Below, one piece after another: positions 53,230-62,365 of a DNA stretch of 64,000 nt; position 1 is the first letter of the stretch, and every line of letters begins with the position of its first letter. Source of the stretch: Candidatus Gordonibacter avicola. GTDB lineage: Bacteria; Actinomycetota; Coriobacteriia; Coriobacteriales; Eggerthellaceae. The position numbers were made by a program, and so were the translations under genes. Below the pieces are notes generated by a model. The model was not told where the DNA came from. It did not search any database and saw only the letters and a program-made list of their open reading frames with translations. The DNA lies in assembly GCA_019113915.1 (NCBI GenBank), contig DXGM01000013.1, positions 62,001 to 126,000 of the forward strand, given 5' to 3'.

Positions 53230-53384
53230 CCTCGCACTCCCCTTCCCGCGCCGCCACACACGCCACCCGCCGCGCCACTGTCGCCCCAATTATACGCTCC
53301 CCACAAAGACGTTTCCCTAACCAAGAAGCGAGAAGTGTGGTGAAGAAGACTTTGCGCGGAGGGGCTGCGGAAGGGGCCGTGTGG

Positions 53385-53413
53385 AAGGGGCCGCTGGTTG
53401 ATGGCGGCCCCTT
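53385..53413 (-). terminator. Probable terminator of the enzyme H operon
   Basis: AAGGGGCCGC and GCGGCCCCTT form a perfect 10-bp stem with a 9-base loop, 13 bases past the H ferredoxin stop. The minus-strand T-tract is short. Confidence 0.65.
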
Positions 53414-53425
53414 TCTTCGGTTGAA

Positions 53426-53788
53426 TTACTCCTTCTCGCCGGGCGAGAACAATACGCACTTTTTGATGTACGTCATCTTCTTGGCTAGTTCTTCTACGTC
53501 TCCAAACTCCATGACTTTCGCCTGGCAATTATGTACGCAAGCGGGAAGTTTGCCCATGTCTACACGCTCGGCGCACAGGGTGCACAGATCGGTGGGTACG
53601 GGGATGTAGAAATAGTCCCATCGTCCATCTGGCTTTTTGGCTGGCCCATATTCCATTACCTTGATGCCGAACTCACCTTTGTCGAGGCCGAGTTCCTTTT
53701 TGCATGCCACTTCGCACGCATGGCAGCCGGTGCAGAAATCGTATTGAATGATAAGCCCTTGGTTAGAAGTCGAGATGGCTGCGCTCAT
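53426..53788 (-). CDS. 4Fe-4S dicluster ferredoxin subunit (partner of H)
   Basis: A 120-residue small subunit with CTGCHACEVAC, CTLC and CVHNC ligand sets for two [4Fe-4S] clusters, and a short N-terminal extension (SAAISTSNQ). Its start lies inside the last codons of enzyme H (26-base overlap), so the two are translationally coupled. Confidence 0.9.
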   Translation of the reverse strand: MSAAISTSNQGLIIQYDFCTGCHACEVACKKELGLDKGEFGIKVMEYGPAKKPDGRWDYFYIPVPTDLCTLCAERVDMGKLPACVHNCQAKVMEFGDVEELAKKMTYIKKCVLFSPGEKE

Positions 53789-56144
53789 AGCTCCAGCCCC
53801 CTTTCTCTGTTACTTGCTCGGTGGGGAGAACTTCGCTGTTGGCTTCGGTGCATCGATATATCGTGCAGAGCAGTCCGTTGTAGGGTGCGCCGTAGCCGCT
53901 TTGGCCGATATTGCATTGCGTGGTCAGGTTGTTGATGTTTGAGTCGAACACGCCGAAGAGCCGCTCGCGATCGCCTTCAGGGAACCACCACCCATGTTCG
54001 GCCATGACGAAACGAGGGTTCAGACCTGGGGTAATTTTGATGCGTTGACGACAGCGGCCGCGGTGATTCTCAACCCACACCCAATCGCCTTCTGCAAGGT
54101 GGTGTTCTTCAGCAAGCTCGGGGGATACCTCAATCAGCGGGTCGGGATGGAACTCACGCATCGTTTTAAGATTGCGGTGCTCGGAGTGGAAGAATTCCCA
54201 CGAACGGCGGCCGGTCATAAGGATAAGAGGATACTTTTCGGCAAGTTCGGGAGTTGAAAGCGGGCTTTCTCGCGGCTCTTCGTAGTAGGGCGTTTGCGGG
54301 AGGCCGAACTGCTCAAGCAAAACGGGTGTGAATTCGAAGCGACCTGTTACGGTGTTGAATCCGGGCTGGCCGTCGTAGCGCACCTCACCGAGTGCGTACT
54401 TACGATAGTGCCACTCGGGCCATTCGATAACCTTCTTTTTCAAGTCTTCAAAGGTAAGATCGGTATTCGATTCCGAGAGAATTTGGTCCATCCAAGCAAT
54501 GTCGTTGTCAGGGATGGGGCTTTCCGGGTTCAAGCGATTGCAAAGTTCGGCCACCAACTCCTCGTCGGATTTGCACTCGTAGTACCGCTCTGAGGTTTTA
54601 CGTATGGAGCGTAGAGGCCACCACCAGGCGCGCAGGGAATTGCGCTCGGGTCCCATGGCGATGGGTAGTACCAATTCGCAGTACGCCATGGCGGAAGGGG
54701 TAAGAACATAGTTAACGTCAACATTAAATTCGGAGTGGTTCACCATAGCGTCATAGATGCGCGGTGCCTCGGTTGCCATGTTGGCGATAGGGTTGGTCGA
54801 GTAAAGGACGAACATCTTCAAAGGCATATCACCTTCGACGTCATTGATCTTGCCGTCGGACTCAAGCGCTTCGAGCACTACATCCTCTTGGGCCATGTTA
54901 CCGACATCTCCCTGTGCATGCATGGGGAAGACGTTGTTTCCGAGAATCATCTTACGTTGGTCTTCGGGGACAAAACGCCAGTTGCTGCCCGTCGAAAGAG
55001 CCAGGTTGAACGCGTGGTCAACCATGAGTAGATTGCCACCTGGAACGTCTATGTTGCCGGTCATGGCAACGATGCCCAGAATTGCTTGGCCTGCAGGGGT
55101 AGCGGCTACCTGCTGGTCGAGCTTAAGACCCCACTGAAGTGACGTGGGATGAGAAGAACCGATGAAGCGGGCGGCAGCGCGGATGGTATCGGCATCGAGC
55201 CAACAAATCTCCGCAGCTTTCTCCGGTGTCATAGTGCGGCACGCTTCGATGAACGTATCGTAGCCGAAGGTCCAGCAGTCGATGAACTCGTGATCGATGA
55301 GCCCTTCTTCGTCGATGACGTTGGCGATGGCCATTGCCAACGCCGCATCGGTGGCAGGACGAAGTGGCAACCAGTACTTTGCTTTTGCTGCCATCCAGGT
55401 CAAGCGCGGATCGATGACGACAAGCTCGCTACCGCGCTTCATGGCTTCAACCATCCAATGACCAAGAAAGCCATCTGGATTTGAAACAATGGCGTCGTTG
55501 CCCCATATAAGAATGCACTCAGGCAGCACATAGTCAGGAGAGTCGAAGCGCTCGGGCAACGCTTGGGACATATCGGAGATCAGAAAGCATCCAGCCATGA
55601 GTGCCATAATGGACGCACGTGGCCCATAGCAGGAACTGCCGGAAAGGAAGCCTCCGGTATCCGAGGGACTGTTAAAGCCGATGTAGCAGAGTGCCGTCGA
55701 GTGGAAAAACGTCGTGTTGCGACCTGTTCCCTGCTGAACGACGATTGAGCCGCTTCCGTAGGTTTCTTGGAAATAGCGTACCTTCTCCTCAATGAGATCG
55801 AATGCTTCGTCCCAACTGATACGTTGCCAAGCATCCTTGCCGCGATCTTCGCGAGCGCGTTTCATGGGGTATTTTAGGCGGTCTTCCGCATACATGGCCT
55901 CGACGATATCAAGACAGCGCATGCATAAGGCACCGCGGTTGTACCCATTGGCCGGGTCGCCTTCAATTTTTTCGAGCTTCCCCTCCTTGTTTACGTAAGC
56001 CAGAATGCCACAGCCATCGTGGCATCCGGGGGCGCTCCACTGGGTGGTTCGATAGACGGTGTAATCGCCTTCTTGCCAATGGTCGAGATCGCTCCGGTAG
56101 ATGTCGGGGTTGTAAGTGTTCCCCTCCAAATACTTTTTTGTCAT
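53763..56144 (-). CDS. Molybdoenzyme H: molybdopterin oxidoreductase catalytic subunit
   Basis: A 793-residue DMSO-reductase-family subunit. [4Fe-4S] ligands are C41, C45, C74 and C77 (GCHDGC, GALCMRC); C172 in SGSSCYGPR is the probable Mo ligand. FHSEHRN and EHGWWFPEG are present; no TAT signal. Closest relative in the window is F. It is preceded in the operon by the zinc ribbon at 56227 and followed by its ferredoxin. Codon third positions are less GC-rich than in F, which hints at different age or expression. Substrate unknown. Confidence 0.88.
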   Translation of the reverse strand: MTKKYLEGNTYNPDIYRSDLDHWQEGDYTVYRTTQWSAPGCHDGCGILAYVNKEGKLEKIEGDPANGYNRGALCMRCLDIVEAMYAEDRLKYPMKRAREDRGKDAWQRISWDEAFDLIEEKVRYFQETYGSGSIVVQQGTGRNTTFFHSTALCYIGFNSPSDTGGFLSGSSCYGPRASIMALMAGCFLISDMSQALPERFDSPDYVLPECILIWGNDAIVSNPDGFLGHWMVEAMKRGSELVVIDPRLTWMAAKAKYWLPLRPATDAALAMAIANVIDEEGLIDHEFIDCWTFGYDTFIEACRTMTPEKAAEICWLDADTIRAAARFIGSSHPTSLQWGLKLDQQVAATPAGQAILGIVAMTGNIDVPGGNLLMVDHAFNLALSTGSNWRFVPEDQRKMILGNNVFPMHAQGDVGNMAQEDVVLEALESDGKINDVEGDMPLKMFVLYSTNPIANMATEAPRIYDAMVNHSEFNVDVNYVLTPSAMAYCELVLPIAMGPERNSLRAWWWPLRSIRKTSERYYECKSDEELVAELCNRLNPESPIPDNDIAWMDQILSESNTDLTFEDLKKKVIEWPEWHYRKYALGEVRYDGQPGFNTVTGRFEFTPVLLEQFGLPQTPYYEEPRESPLSTPELAEKYPLILMTGRRSWEFFHSEHRNLKTMREFHPDPLIEVSPELAEEHHLAEGDWVWVENHRGRCRQRIKITPGLNPRFVMAEHGWWFPEGDRERLFGVFDSNINNLTTQCNIGQSGYGAPYNGLLCTIYRCTEANSEVLPTEQVTEKGGWSYERSHLDF

Positions 56145-56226
56145 GGTGTCACTTCCTTCTCCTCTTGCTCGTCCTCGTTCGAACTCTCCGTGCGGTGCCG
56201 AAGCACCTGTGCGGAAAGCCGCTTAC

Positions 56227-56445
56227 TTACTTGCTGCCGGGAGCTTTGGGTGCCTGTGGGATACCAGGGGCCATCGAAGTGTCGGGGGCGCCTGGTGCGC
56301 CGGGTGTGCCAACGTTTGGAATCGGCAGCGTACTTGCTGGGAGTTCGGCTCCGCATTGGGGGCATACCGTCTCGGTGGGTTGACAGGTTGCTTTACATGA
56401 AGGGCAGGTCTTGTCGGTAGACACTGCGGCAGGTCTGAAGCACAT
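56227..56445 (-). CDS. Small zinc-ribbon protein (MCFRP type)
   Basis: A 72-residue protein starting MCFRPAAVSTDK, with CPSCKATC and CPQCG knuckles and a shorter GAPGAP tail ending PKAPGS. ATG after GAAAGGAG. It is the first gene of the enzyme H operon, 82 bases before H. Equal length and ending to 36151 mark the two as close paralogues, as are enzymes F and H beside them. This co-evolution supports a functional link. Confidence 0.8.
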   Translation of the reverse strand: MCFRPAAVSTDKTCPSCKATCQPTETVCPQCGAELPASTLPIPNVGTPGAPGAPDTSMAPGIPQAPKAPGSK

Positions 56446-57034
56446 AAGAATCTCCTTTCGGGAAACGGTGAATGAGGTAAATCGAAAGAGCCGGGTCGGC
56501 TTATTGCATCGTAGCAACGGTAAAAATTGCTGTCCCTCGTCCGGTGGTTTGTTCGTGAAAAAGGGCCTTCATACCGATGGTATGAATTGGGATCGAGGAG
56601 CGAATGCATACTTCCTGATAATGGTGTGTGCTCCAAGATTTTGAGAAGGTGGAATACATCGAAAGAGGGGGCTCGGCTTGGGCGGGACGTGTGCAGCTTT
56701 GACGTTTGAACTGGGAAAATCATCTCTCCTTTTACATTAGTTGCTCTGCGGGGGGAAACGATGGTTTACCTGAAGAGGGCGCAGAAAAAGTTGCTCTTCA
56801 ATAGCAGTGAGCCCGTGAAGTCTGAGGGGGAACAGGTTGTTTTAACCGGACGTGAGGATCGGGGGCGTACCGGCCCGGTAACACCGTTTCCTCGCATCGG
56901 CGTTTGTTATGGAAGCACGGTATCGTCGGGCGTGTGGCGTCTGCGTTTCCCTGACGAAACGGTTGGTGCGAAAGATTGAACGTTCTGTTTCTGCGGATCA
57001 GAGCTACAAGTGGAATACGTGCAAGGGGGTTTCG
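56446..57034. other. Divergent intergenic region between zinc ribbon/H and double MFS
   Basis: About 590 bases. A 72-codon plus-strand open frame at 56761-56979 has a plausible ATG but no recognisable domain or good ribosome site, so I do not call it. Promoters for the enzyme H operon and the double MFS must lie here; I see no copy of the AAACTTAC element. Confidence 0.5.
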
Positions 57035-59539
57035 ATGGGCTACGCGCGCAAACAAGATGAATCACAGTGGGGCACAGGTCGCACGTCGAAAAACGGAGCC
57101 AAGATATCACTGTTGCTGAGTGGCGATGACGGAATGGTGCAAACGGCGCTCATCTCTCCGCTCTTGGCTAGTATCGCGATAGCGTATCCGGATGCCACTG
57201 AGCTTATGCTCGATCAAGCAATGTCGGTAACGGCAATGACCATGTTGCCTGCCATGCTGTGCTCAAGCGTTCTTGCTCGCTATTTCAACAAGAAAAAGCT
57301 CATCATGTTCGGCACGCTGTTGTTCATGCTTGCCGGCTTATCGGCGATGTTTGCACCGAACATGGTCATTTTGGTGCTGACGCGCGCGATCCTTGGTATT
57401 GGAGCGGGCATCGCGTTTCCGCTGGTGCCTTCATCGATTGCCTACCTATTCAATGAGCATGAGAAGAACCAAATGCTCGGATGGATGAATGCGTGCGGTT
57501 CGCTCCTCTCATTCACGTTGAGCATGGCGGCTGGATGGGTTGCGCTTGTCAACTGGAAACTTGCCTTTCTCTTCTATCTCATCTTTGTTCCGATTCTTGT
57601 GTTGCAAGCGATTTTTCTGCCGGATTTTAAGCCCGAGAAAAAGGAGGCGATCGACAGGGGGCTTCGCAAAGAGCCACTGAATTGGAAGATGTGGCTCGTT
57701 GGCATAGGCATGCTTTTGTTCATGGTCCTTGCGATGGTTGCAACGTTCAAATTATCTTTGTTTGTTGAACTTAACGGTTTGGGTACGTCGGCCGACAGCG
57801 GAACAGGCGTGTCCTGCATGACTTGCGCCTCGTTTCTTATTAGTTTGTTTTTTGCGACGTATTTCGAAAAGCTTACACGGTTCGCTCCGGTTGTCTCGTT
57901 GTGCTTCGCCGGTGCTGCGTTCATTACGCTTTCGGTTTCAGAAAGCATCCCCGCTGTGTTCGCCGGTATGGTTTTGCTGGGATTCTGCATGGGAACCATC
58001 AACCCGTTCTTTATGTCGACCATGTCACGTGTTGCTCCTGATACGCGAAAAACGCTCGGCATGACCATGATGTGCATCTTTCAGCTGGGCGGGCAGATTT
58101 TTACCCCGTACTACATGATGCTGGTCGGATCTCTCGGTTTTTCGTCCGAACGTTCCCTGTTTGGTTTTACGGCGGGCCTGTTCATTGTGGCAGCTGTTGT
58201 CGTGGCTGTATTCGCTCTTTACGCAACGGCGAAGGAAAGGAGGCGGCTGACACCTTTGTACCGGAATGCAGCTTATCTGCTGCGTTGTCTGTTTGAAGTA
58301 TTTAGGAGGGGTTCAATGTCAAGTATTGCTAAAGCCTTAAACATGAAAGAGGCTTGGGGCGTGTATGCGCTTTATGTCATGGTTGCAGGTGCGGGAGCGG
58401 TGACACCTGCCCTGGCTGCCTTTGGTGCGGCGTTTCCGGATGCCAACCCGGTTACTATCAGCCTGATTCAAAGTCTGCCGTCTCTTACAACTATTATTGG
58501 TACGTTGTTCATCGGGGCTGTTGCGGGCAAGAAGATACCGTTTAAAGTAGCCGGCATCATAGCGCTTGTTGTGTACTTCGTTTTCGGGTGCCTACCTGCG
58601 GTGTGGAACGACTCGCTCACCTCAATTCTTATCGCGCGAGCGCTGGTCGGATTTGGTATGGGCATGGTGTCGCCTTTGGGCGCGGCAATCTTCCTGCGCC
58701 TTGTCGATAACAAGCAAGAGCGCTCCAAGTACCTTGGTCGTGGTGGAGCTATGCAGCAAGCAGGTTGTGTTGTACTGACACTGCTCGGTGGCTTTTTATG
58801 CGCGATCGACTGGCGTCTAACATTTTGGGCGTATGGTCTTGCTCTTGTCGCGCTTCTCATTTTTGTCATCTGCTTCAAGGAGCCCCCGTCGCTTGCTGAA
58901 GAGGCGGCTGCAAAAGGCACCTCGGAAGAGAAGTCGCGCATTCCTGGAACGGCTTGGTTCTTCATCGTTATCTTCCTGCTTGCCCAGGTGGTGTGCAGCC
59001 CAACTATGATGAACTTCTCAATGCTGATGGCAACTAACATTCCAGGCGAAGATCCAACAACGGTAGCAGGTATCGCAGGCACGCTCCTTTCGGTGTTTGT
59101 GCTTGCGGGTGTTGTCTCTTCGGTGCTCATGGACAAGCTGATAGGCCTGTTCGGGAAATATACCGGAGCGGTTGCCCTAGCAATTACGCTTATTGGTAAC
59201 ATCATTATTGCTAACGCCAATTCAGTCGCGCTGTTTACTATTGGCATCCTTGTATTCGGCTTCGGTTGGTGTCTTGTTATTCCTGTTATTAACCTTGAGT
59301 GCGGCAATGTGACCAACAAAGCAGGCCTTGCAATGGTTGCCTCGCTTGTCATGGTTGCGATGAACCTCGGCAACTTCGTTGCCTCCTACTACATGGGTGC
59401 CGTGTTCTCAGTCGTGGGAAACAATCCGTCGATGTGTCTGATTGTCGACTCGGCTGCATTTGCCATTCTTGCTATCGCATGGGCGGTCTTCAACATGCGG
59501 AATAAAGCATGGATGAAAGACAGTTCTTCGGAGAATTAG
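57035..59539 (+). CDS. Double MFS transporter: two complete MFS domains in one reading frame
   Basis: An 834-residue open frame holding two full twelve-helix MFS units. The first spans residues 20-410 and the second starts at about 428. Both resemble the MFS proteins at 17771 and 23244. At the junction an ATG (58316, MSSIAKALNM) is preceded by a strong ribosome site, TTTAGGAGGGG, and the piece from there would be 407 residues, the normal length of one carrier. So it is either a recent fusion made by losing a stop codon, with the second half still able to start on its own, or a true 24-helix protein. Start at 57035 follows GCAAGGGGG. Enzyme I follows 104 bases later. Confidence 0.85.
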   Translation: MGYARKQDESQWGTGRTSKNGAKISLLLSGDDGMVQTALISPLLASIAIAYPDATELMLDQAMSVTAMTMLPAMLCSSVLARYFNKKKLIMFGTLLFMLAGLSAMFAPNMVILVLTRAILGIGAGIAFPLVPSSIAYLFNEHEKNQMLGWMNACGSLLSFTLSMAAGWVALVNWKLAFLFYLIFVPILVLQAIFLPDFKPEKKEAIDRGLRKEPLNWKMWLVGIGMLLFMVLAMVATFKLSLFVELNGLGTSADSGTGVSCMTCASFLISLFFATYFEKLTRFAPVVSLCFAGAAFITLSVSESIPAVFAGMVLLGFCMGTINPFFMSTMSRVAPDTRKTLGMTMMCIFQLGGQIFTPYYMMLVGSLGFSSERSLFGFTAGLFIVAAVVVAVFALYATAKERRRLTPLYRNAAYLLRCLFEVFRRGSMSSIAKALNMKEAWGVYALYVMVAGAGAVTPALAAFGAAFPDANPVTISLIQSLPSLTTIIGTLFIGAVAGKKIPFKVAGIIALVVYFVFGCLPAVWNDSLTSILIARALVGFGMGMVSPLGAAIFLRLVDNKQERSKYLGRGGAMQQAGCVVLTLLGGFLCAIDWRLTFWAYGLALVALLIFVICFKEPPSLAEEAAAKGTSEEKSRIPGTAWFFIVIFLLAQVVCSPTMMNFSMLMATNIPGEDPTTVAGIAGTLLSVFVLAGVVSSVLMDKLIGLFGKYTGAVALAITLIGNIIIANANSVALFTIGILVFGFGWCLVIPVINLECGNVTNKAGLAMVASLVMVAMNLGNFVASYYMGAVFSVVGNNPSMCLIVDSAAFAILAIAWAVFNMRNKAWMKDSSSEN
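58304..58318 (+). promoter_or_regulatory. Internal ribosome-binding site and start codon in the double MFS
   Basis: AGGAGGGG lies five to six bases before an in-frame ATG at 58316, exactly where the second MFS unit begins. This is what an intact second gene would have. Confidence 0.7.
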
Positions 59540-59643
59540 CGTTCGGCAGTCTTGCAGGGCTGTTTGGCAAAACCGCAGAGACGAAGCGCAGCTGGGCGGC
59601 ACGCATGCTTAGGCCGTCCAGCGCGCGAAAGATTGGAGAAGCA

Positions 59644-61947
59644 ATGGCATTCGGAACAATCACAACGCCGATATCATGGCAAGAGGGGGACTATACCGTC
59701 ACGCGCACCAACTCGTGGTCACCTCCGGGAGATCATCCGACGGGCGCAGGCATGCTTCTGTATGTGAAAGACGGCATTCTGGAGAAGGTGGAGGGAGATC
59801 CTGAGCAGTCTATCACCAAAGGTGCGCTGCCCATTCGCATGCTGTCGTTACCGGAATACGTATATAGCCCCTACCGGATTCTGCATCCCATGAAGCGCGC
59901 ACGCGACAAGCGTGGTGACGATACGGCATGGGAACAAGTGTCTTGGGATGAGGCATACGACCTGATCGTTGCTAACGTTCGTCGCTGCACTGAACAGTAT
60001 GGGTCTAACTCCATTGCGACGTTTGTTGGAACCGGTCGCGAGGCTGGCAACTGGGGTCCCACTATGTCGTGCCGAGTATTCAATAGCCCTAACATTGTAT
60101 ACATGCAATCGGGCTGGTCGTGCTACGGCCCCCGCATGGCATGCACATCCTACGTGCTGGGGGCACCGTATCCTGAGCTCGATTATGCGTCTCAGTATCC
60201 AACGAGTTACGAAGATCCTCGTTGGCGACGCCCTGAAGTCATTCTTATATGGGGCAAAGAGCCTTTGAAGTCGAACCCTGACGGGTTCTGGGGACACTCG
60301 ATTGTTGATATGTATGCCATGGGCACGAAGTTCATCGTTGTCGATCCTCGTTTGACCTGGGAGGCTGCTCGTGCTGAGATATGGCTTCAGGTGCGTCCTG
60401 GCACCGATGCAGCGCTCGGCATGGCGTTTTGCAACGTGATCATTTCAGAGGATCTGTACGATCACGATTTTGTTGAGAAGTGGTGTTTCGGATTCGATCA
60501 GTTCGCCGAGCGCGTGCAGACGATGAGTCCGGCCGAAGCGGCGAAGATATGTGAAGTGCCGGAAGAAAAGATCGTCGAAGCGGCGCGCATGTACGCCAAG
60601 GCAAACCCAGCAGCTTTACAGTGGGGCCTCGCCGTTGACCAGAAGCCTAACGGAATTCAGATGGGTTTCTGCTGCCTAGCTATGATGGCAATAACCGGAA
60701 ACATCGACAACCCTGGCGGCAACATTATGGGCGCTATCGATATTGGCGGTTTAGGTTCGGGCTATACCGACCTCGACCCGCAGAGCAAGGTCAATGAGAT
60801 GGTGGGTGTCGACGAATATCCCGCGATGGTGAGAACGCAGCAGTTCACCCATCCCGATACCGTGCTCGACGAGCTAGAAAAAGAGGACTCTCTCTTCCAT
60901 ATGGGCTTTTTCACAAGCGCAAACGCTATAGCGAACCCGTGTAACCTTCCCAAGCGGTGGGAGAATGCACTCAATAAGCTTGAGTTCAACGTTGTTATGG
61001 ATATCGTTATGACGCCAACAGCTGAGGCGGTATGCGACCTGTTCTTGCCCGTTAACACCTACGCCGAGCGCGACATGTACGTGGCGACTCACTACGGCGC
61101 ATGCGGGACGTGGATAGGTGCAATTAAAAAGGCTATCACGGTAGGTGAGGCAAAGTCCGACATTACCATCATGCGCGAACTTGGGAGCCGCTTGCGCCCG
61201 GAACTTTGGGACCAGTACAAAACCGATATCGAGTACATTGACGACCAGAAACTCTGCACATTAAAGACGCCTGATGGGCGGCCGCTCACCATGCAGGATC
61301 TGTTCGACCATGGCAGCTATCACGTAGATTACGAGTATAAAAAATACGAGAAAGGCTTATTGCGTCCCGACGGACAACCTGGTTTCATGACGCCGACCGG
61401 CCGTATTGAACTGTACTCTACCATGCTTGAGGCATGGGGCGATGACCCTTTGCCGTATTACGAGGAACCGCCGACCTCCCCGCTTACAACGCCGGAATAC
61501 GCCGAAAAGTATCCCATGGTGCTCTCGACGGGAGCACGAACCTGGTCCTATTTCCATTCCGAACAGCGCCACGTGCCGCTACTTCGTGAAGTAGAGCCCT
61601 GGCCGCTTGTGGACATCAATCCCAAAGATGCCGAGAAATACGGTTTGCACGACGGGGAGTGGGTCTGGCTTGAAAACGACAATGGGCGTTGCAAGATGAA
61701 GCTTTCGGTTCAACCGGGACAGAAAGAGGGTGCACTCGCTTCTCAGCATGGTTGGTGGTATCCAGAGCGCGAGGCCTCATCGCCGTCGCTGTTCGATGTA
61801 TACGAAGTGAACGTCAATAACCTGGTGCCGTACAAGACGATTGGCAAGCTGGGCTGGGGTGCGCCTTTCAAATGCCTCATGTGCAAGATATACAAGGCAG
61901 AGCCCTCCGTAGATATCGACAAAATCGAGGAGGTCTACCATGGCTAA
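59644..61947 (+). CDS. Molybdoenzyme I: catalytic subunit lacking the N-terminal iron-sulfur ligands
   Basis: A 767-residue DMSO-reductase-family subunit that aligns without gaps to A, C and D at the N terminus, but all four [4Fe-4S] cysteines are replaced: D30 and A35 (GDHPTGAG for GCHPVGCG), P63 and M66 (GALPIRM for GRLCARC). The probable Mo ligand C160 (SGWSCYGPR) and FHSEQRH and QHGWWYPER are kept, and the frame is intact, so it is not a pseudogene. No TAT signal. Its ferredoxin is kept and overlaps the end. Cluster-free large subunits are known in periplasmic DMSO reductase and in pyrogallol transhydroxylase, which also has an FeS small subunit. ATG after GATTGGAGAAG. Confidence 0.88.
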   Translation: MAFGTITTPISWQEGDYTVTRTNSWSPPGDHPTGAGMLLYVKDGILEKVEGDPEQSITKGALPIRMLSLPEYVYSPYRILHPMKRARDKRGDDTAWEQVSWDEAYDLIVANVRRCTEQYGSNSIATFVGTGREAGNWGPTMSCRVFNSPNIVYMQSGWSCYGPRMACTSYVLGAPYPELDYASQYPTSYEDPRWRRPEVILIWGKEPLKSNPDGFWGHSIVDMYAMGTKFIVVDPRLTWEAARAEIWLQVRPGTDAALGMAFCNVIISEDLYDHDFVEKWCFGFDQFAERVQTMSPAEAAKICEVPEEKIVEAARMYAKANPAALQWGLAVDQKPNGIQMGFCCLAMMAITGNIDNPGGNIMGAIDIGGLGSGYTDLDPQSKVNEMVGVDEYPAMVRTQQFTHPDTVLDELEKEDSLFHMGFFTSANAIANPCNLPKRWENALNKLEFNVVMDIVMTPTAEAVCDLFLPVNTYAERDMYVATHYGACGTWIGAIKKAITVGEAKSDITIMRELGSRLRPELWDQYKTDIEYIDDQKLCTLKTPDGRPLTMQDLFDHGSYHVDYEYKKYEKGLLRPDGQPGFMTPTGRIELYSTMLEAWGDDPLPYYEEPPTSPLTTPEYAEKYPMVLSTGARTWSYFHSEQRHVPLLREVEPWPLVDINPKDAEKYGLHDGEWVWLENDNGRCKMKLSVQPGQKEGALASQHGWWYPEREASSPSLFDVYEVNVNNLVPYKTIGKLGWGAPFKCLMCKIYKAEPSVDIDKIEEVYHG

Positions 61948-62275
61948 AAAGGGACTCATGATCGACTACTTGCTGTGTACGGGATGCCATTCTTGCGAAG
62001 TGTCCTGCAAACTGGAAAAAGGTCTTCCGACCGGGAAATATGGCATTAAGCTTGCCGAAGACAAACCGTGGCAGATTGACGAGGATACATGGGAGTATAA
62101 GTGGATTCCCGTTCCAACCCAGCTCTGCGATTTGTGCGAGGAACGTACGGCTGCGGGCAAGGTGCCAAGTTGTGTGCTTCATTGCTGCTCGCACTGTATG
62201 CATTATGGCGATATGGAAGAGTTGGCGAAGGAAATGGCCGAACTTGATCGCAAAGCCGTGCTGTTCACCGTGTAA
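61940..62275 (+). CDS. 4Fe-4S dicluster ferredoxin subunit (partner of I)
   Basis: A 111-residue small subunit with CTGCHSCEVSC, CDLC and CVLHCCSHC ligand sets, for two [4Fe-4S] clusters plus two extra cysteines. It overlaps the enzyme I stop by eight bases, so expression is tightly coupled although enzyme I has lost its own cluster. Confidence 0.92.
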   Translation: MAKKGLMIDYLLCTGCHSCEVSCKLEKGLPTGKYGIKLAEDKPWQIDEDTWEYKWIPVPTQLCDLCEERTAAGKVPSCVLHCCSHCMHYGDMEELAKEMAELDRKAVLFTV

Positions 62276-62365
62276 GCGGGCGTATGGAAGAGAGTGGTTT
62301 TGCGGGGGCCTTCGCGGTGAGAAGGATGCTGGCGAAGGCTTCCCGTTTGAAAAAAGGAGGTTTTG

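Noticed and set aside
56761-56979. Possible 72-residue plus-strand gene before the double MFS
   Set aside because: Composition is unlike a protein, no relative is recognised and the ribosome site is weak.
59509-59643. A 45-residue N-terminal extension of molybdoenzyme I
   Set aside because: It overlaps the end of the double MFS and has no counterpart in A, C or D; the ATG at 59644 aligns with them.
3290-60130. Selenocysteine (in-frame TGA) at the Mo-ligand position
   Set aside because: The ligand codons seen are TGC and the frames run through without an internal TGA.
2846-61947. Twin-arginine signal peptides on the molybdoenzymes
   Set aside because: None of the nine chosen N termini has an SRRxFLK-type motif followed by a hydrophobic stretch.
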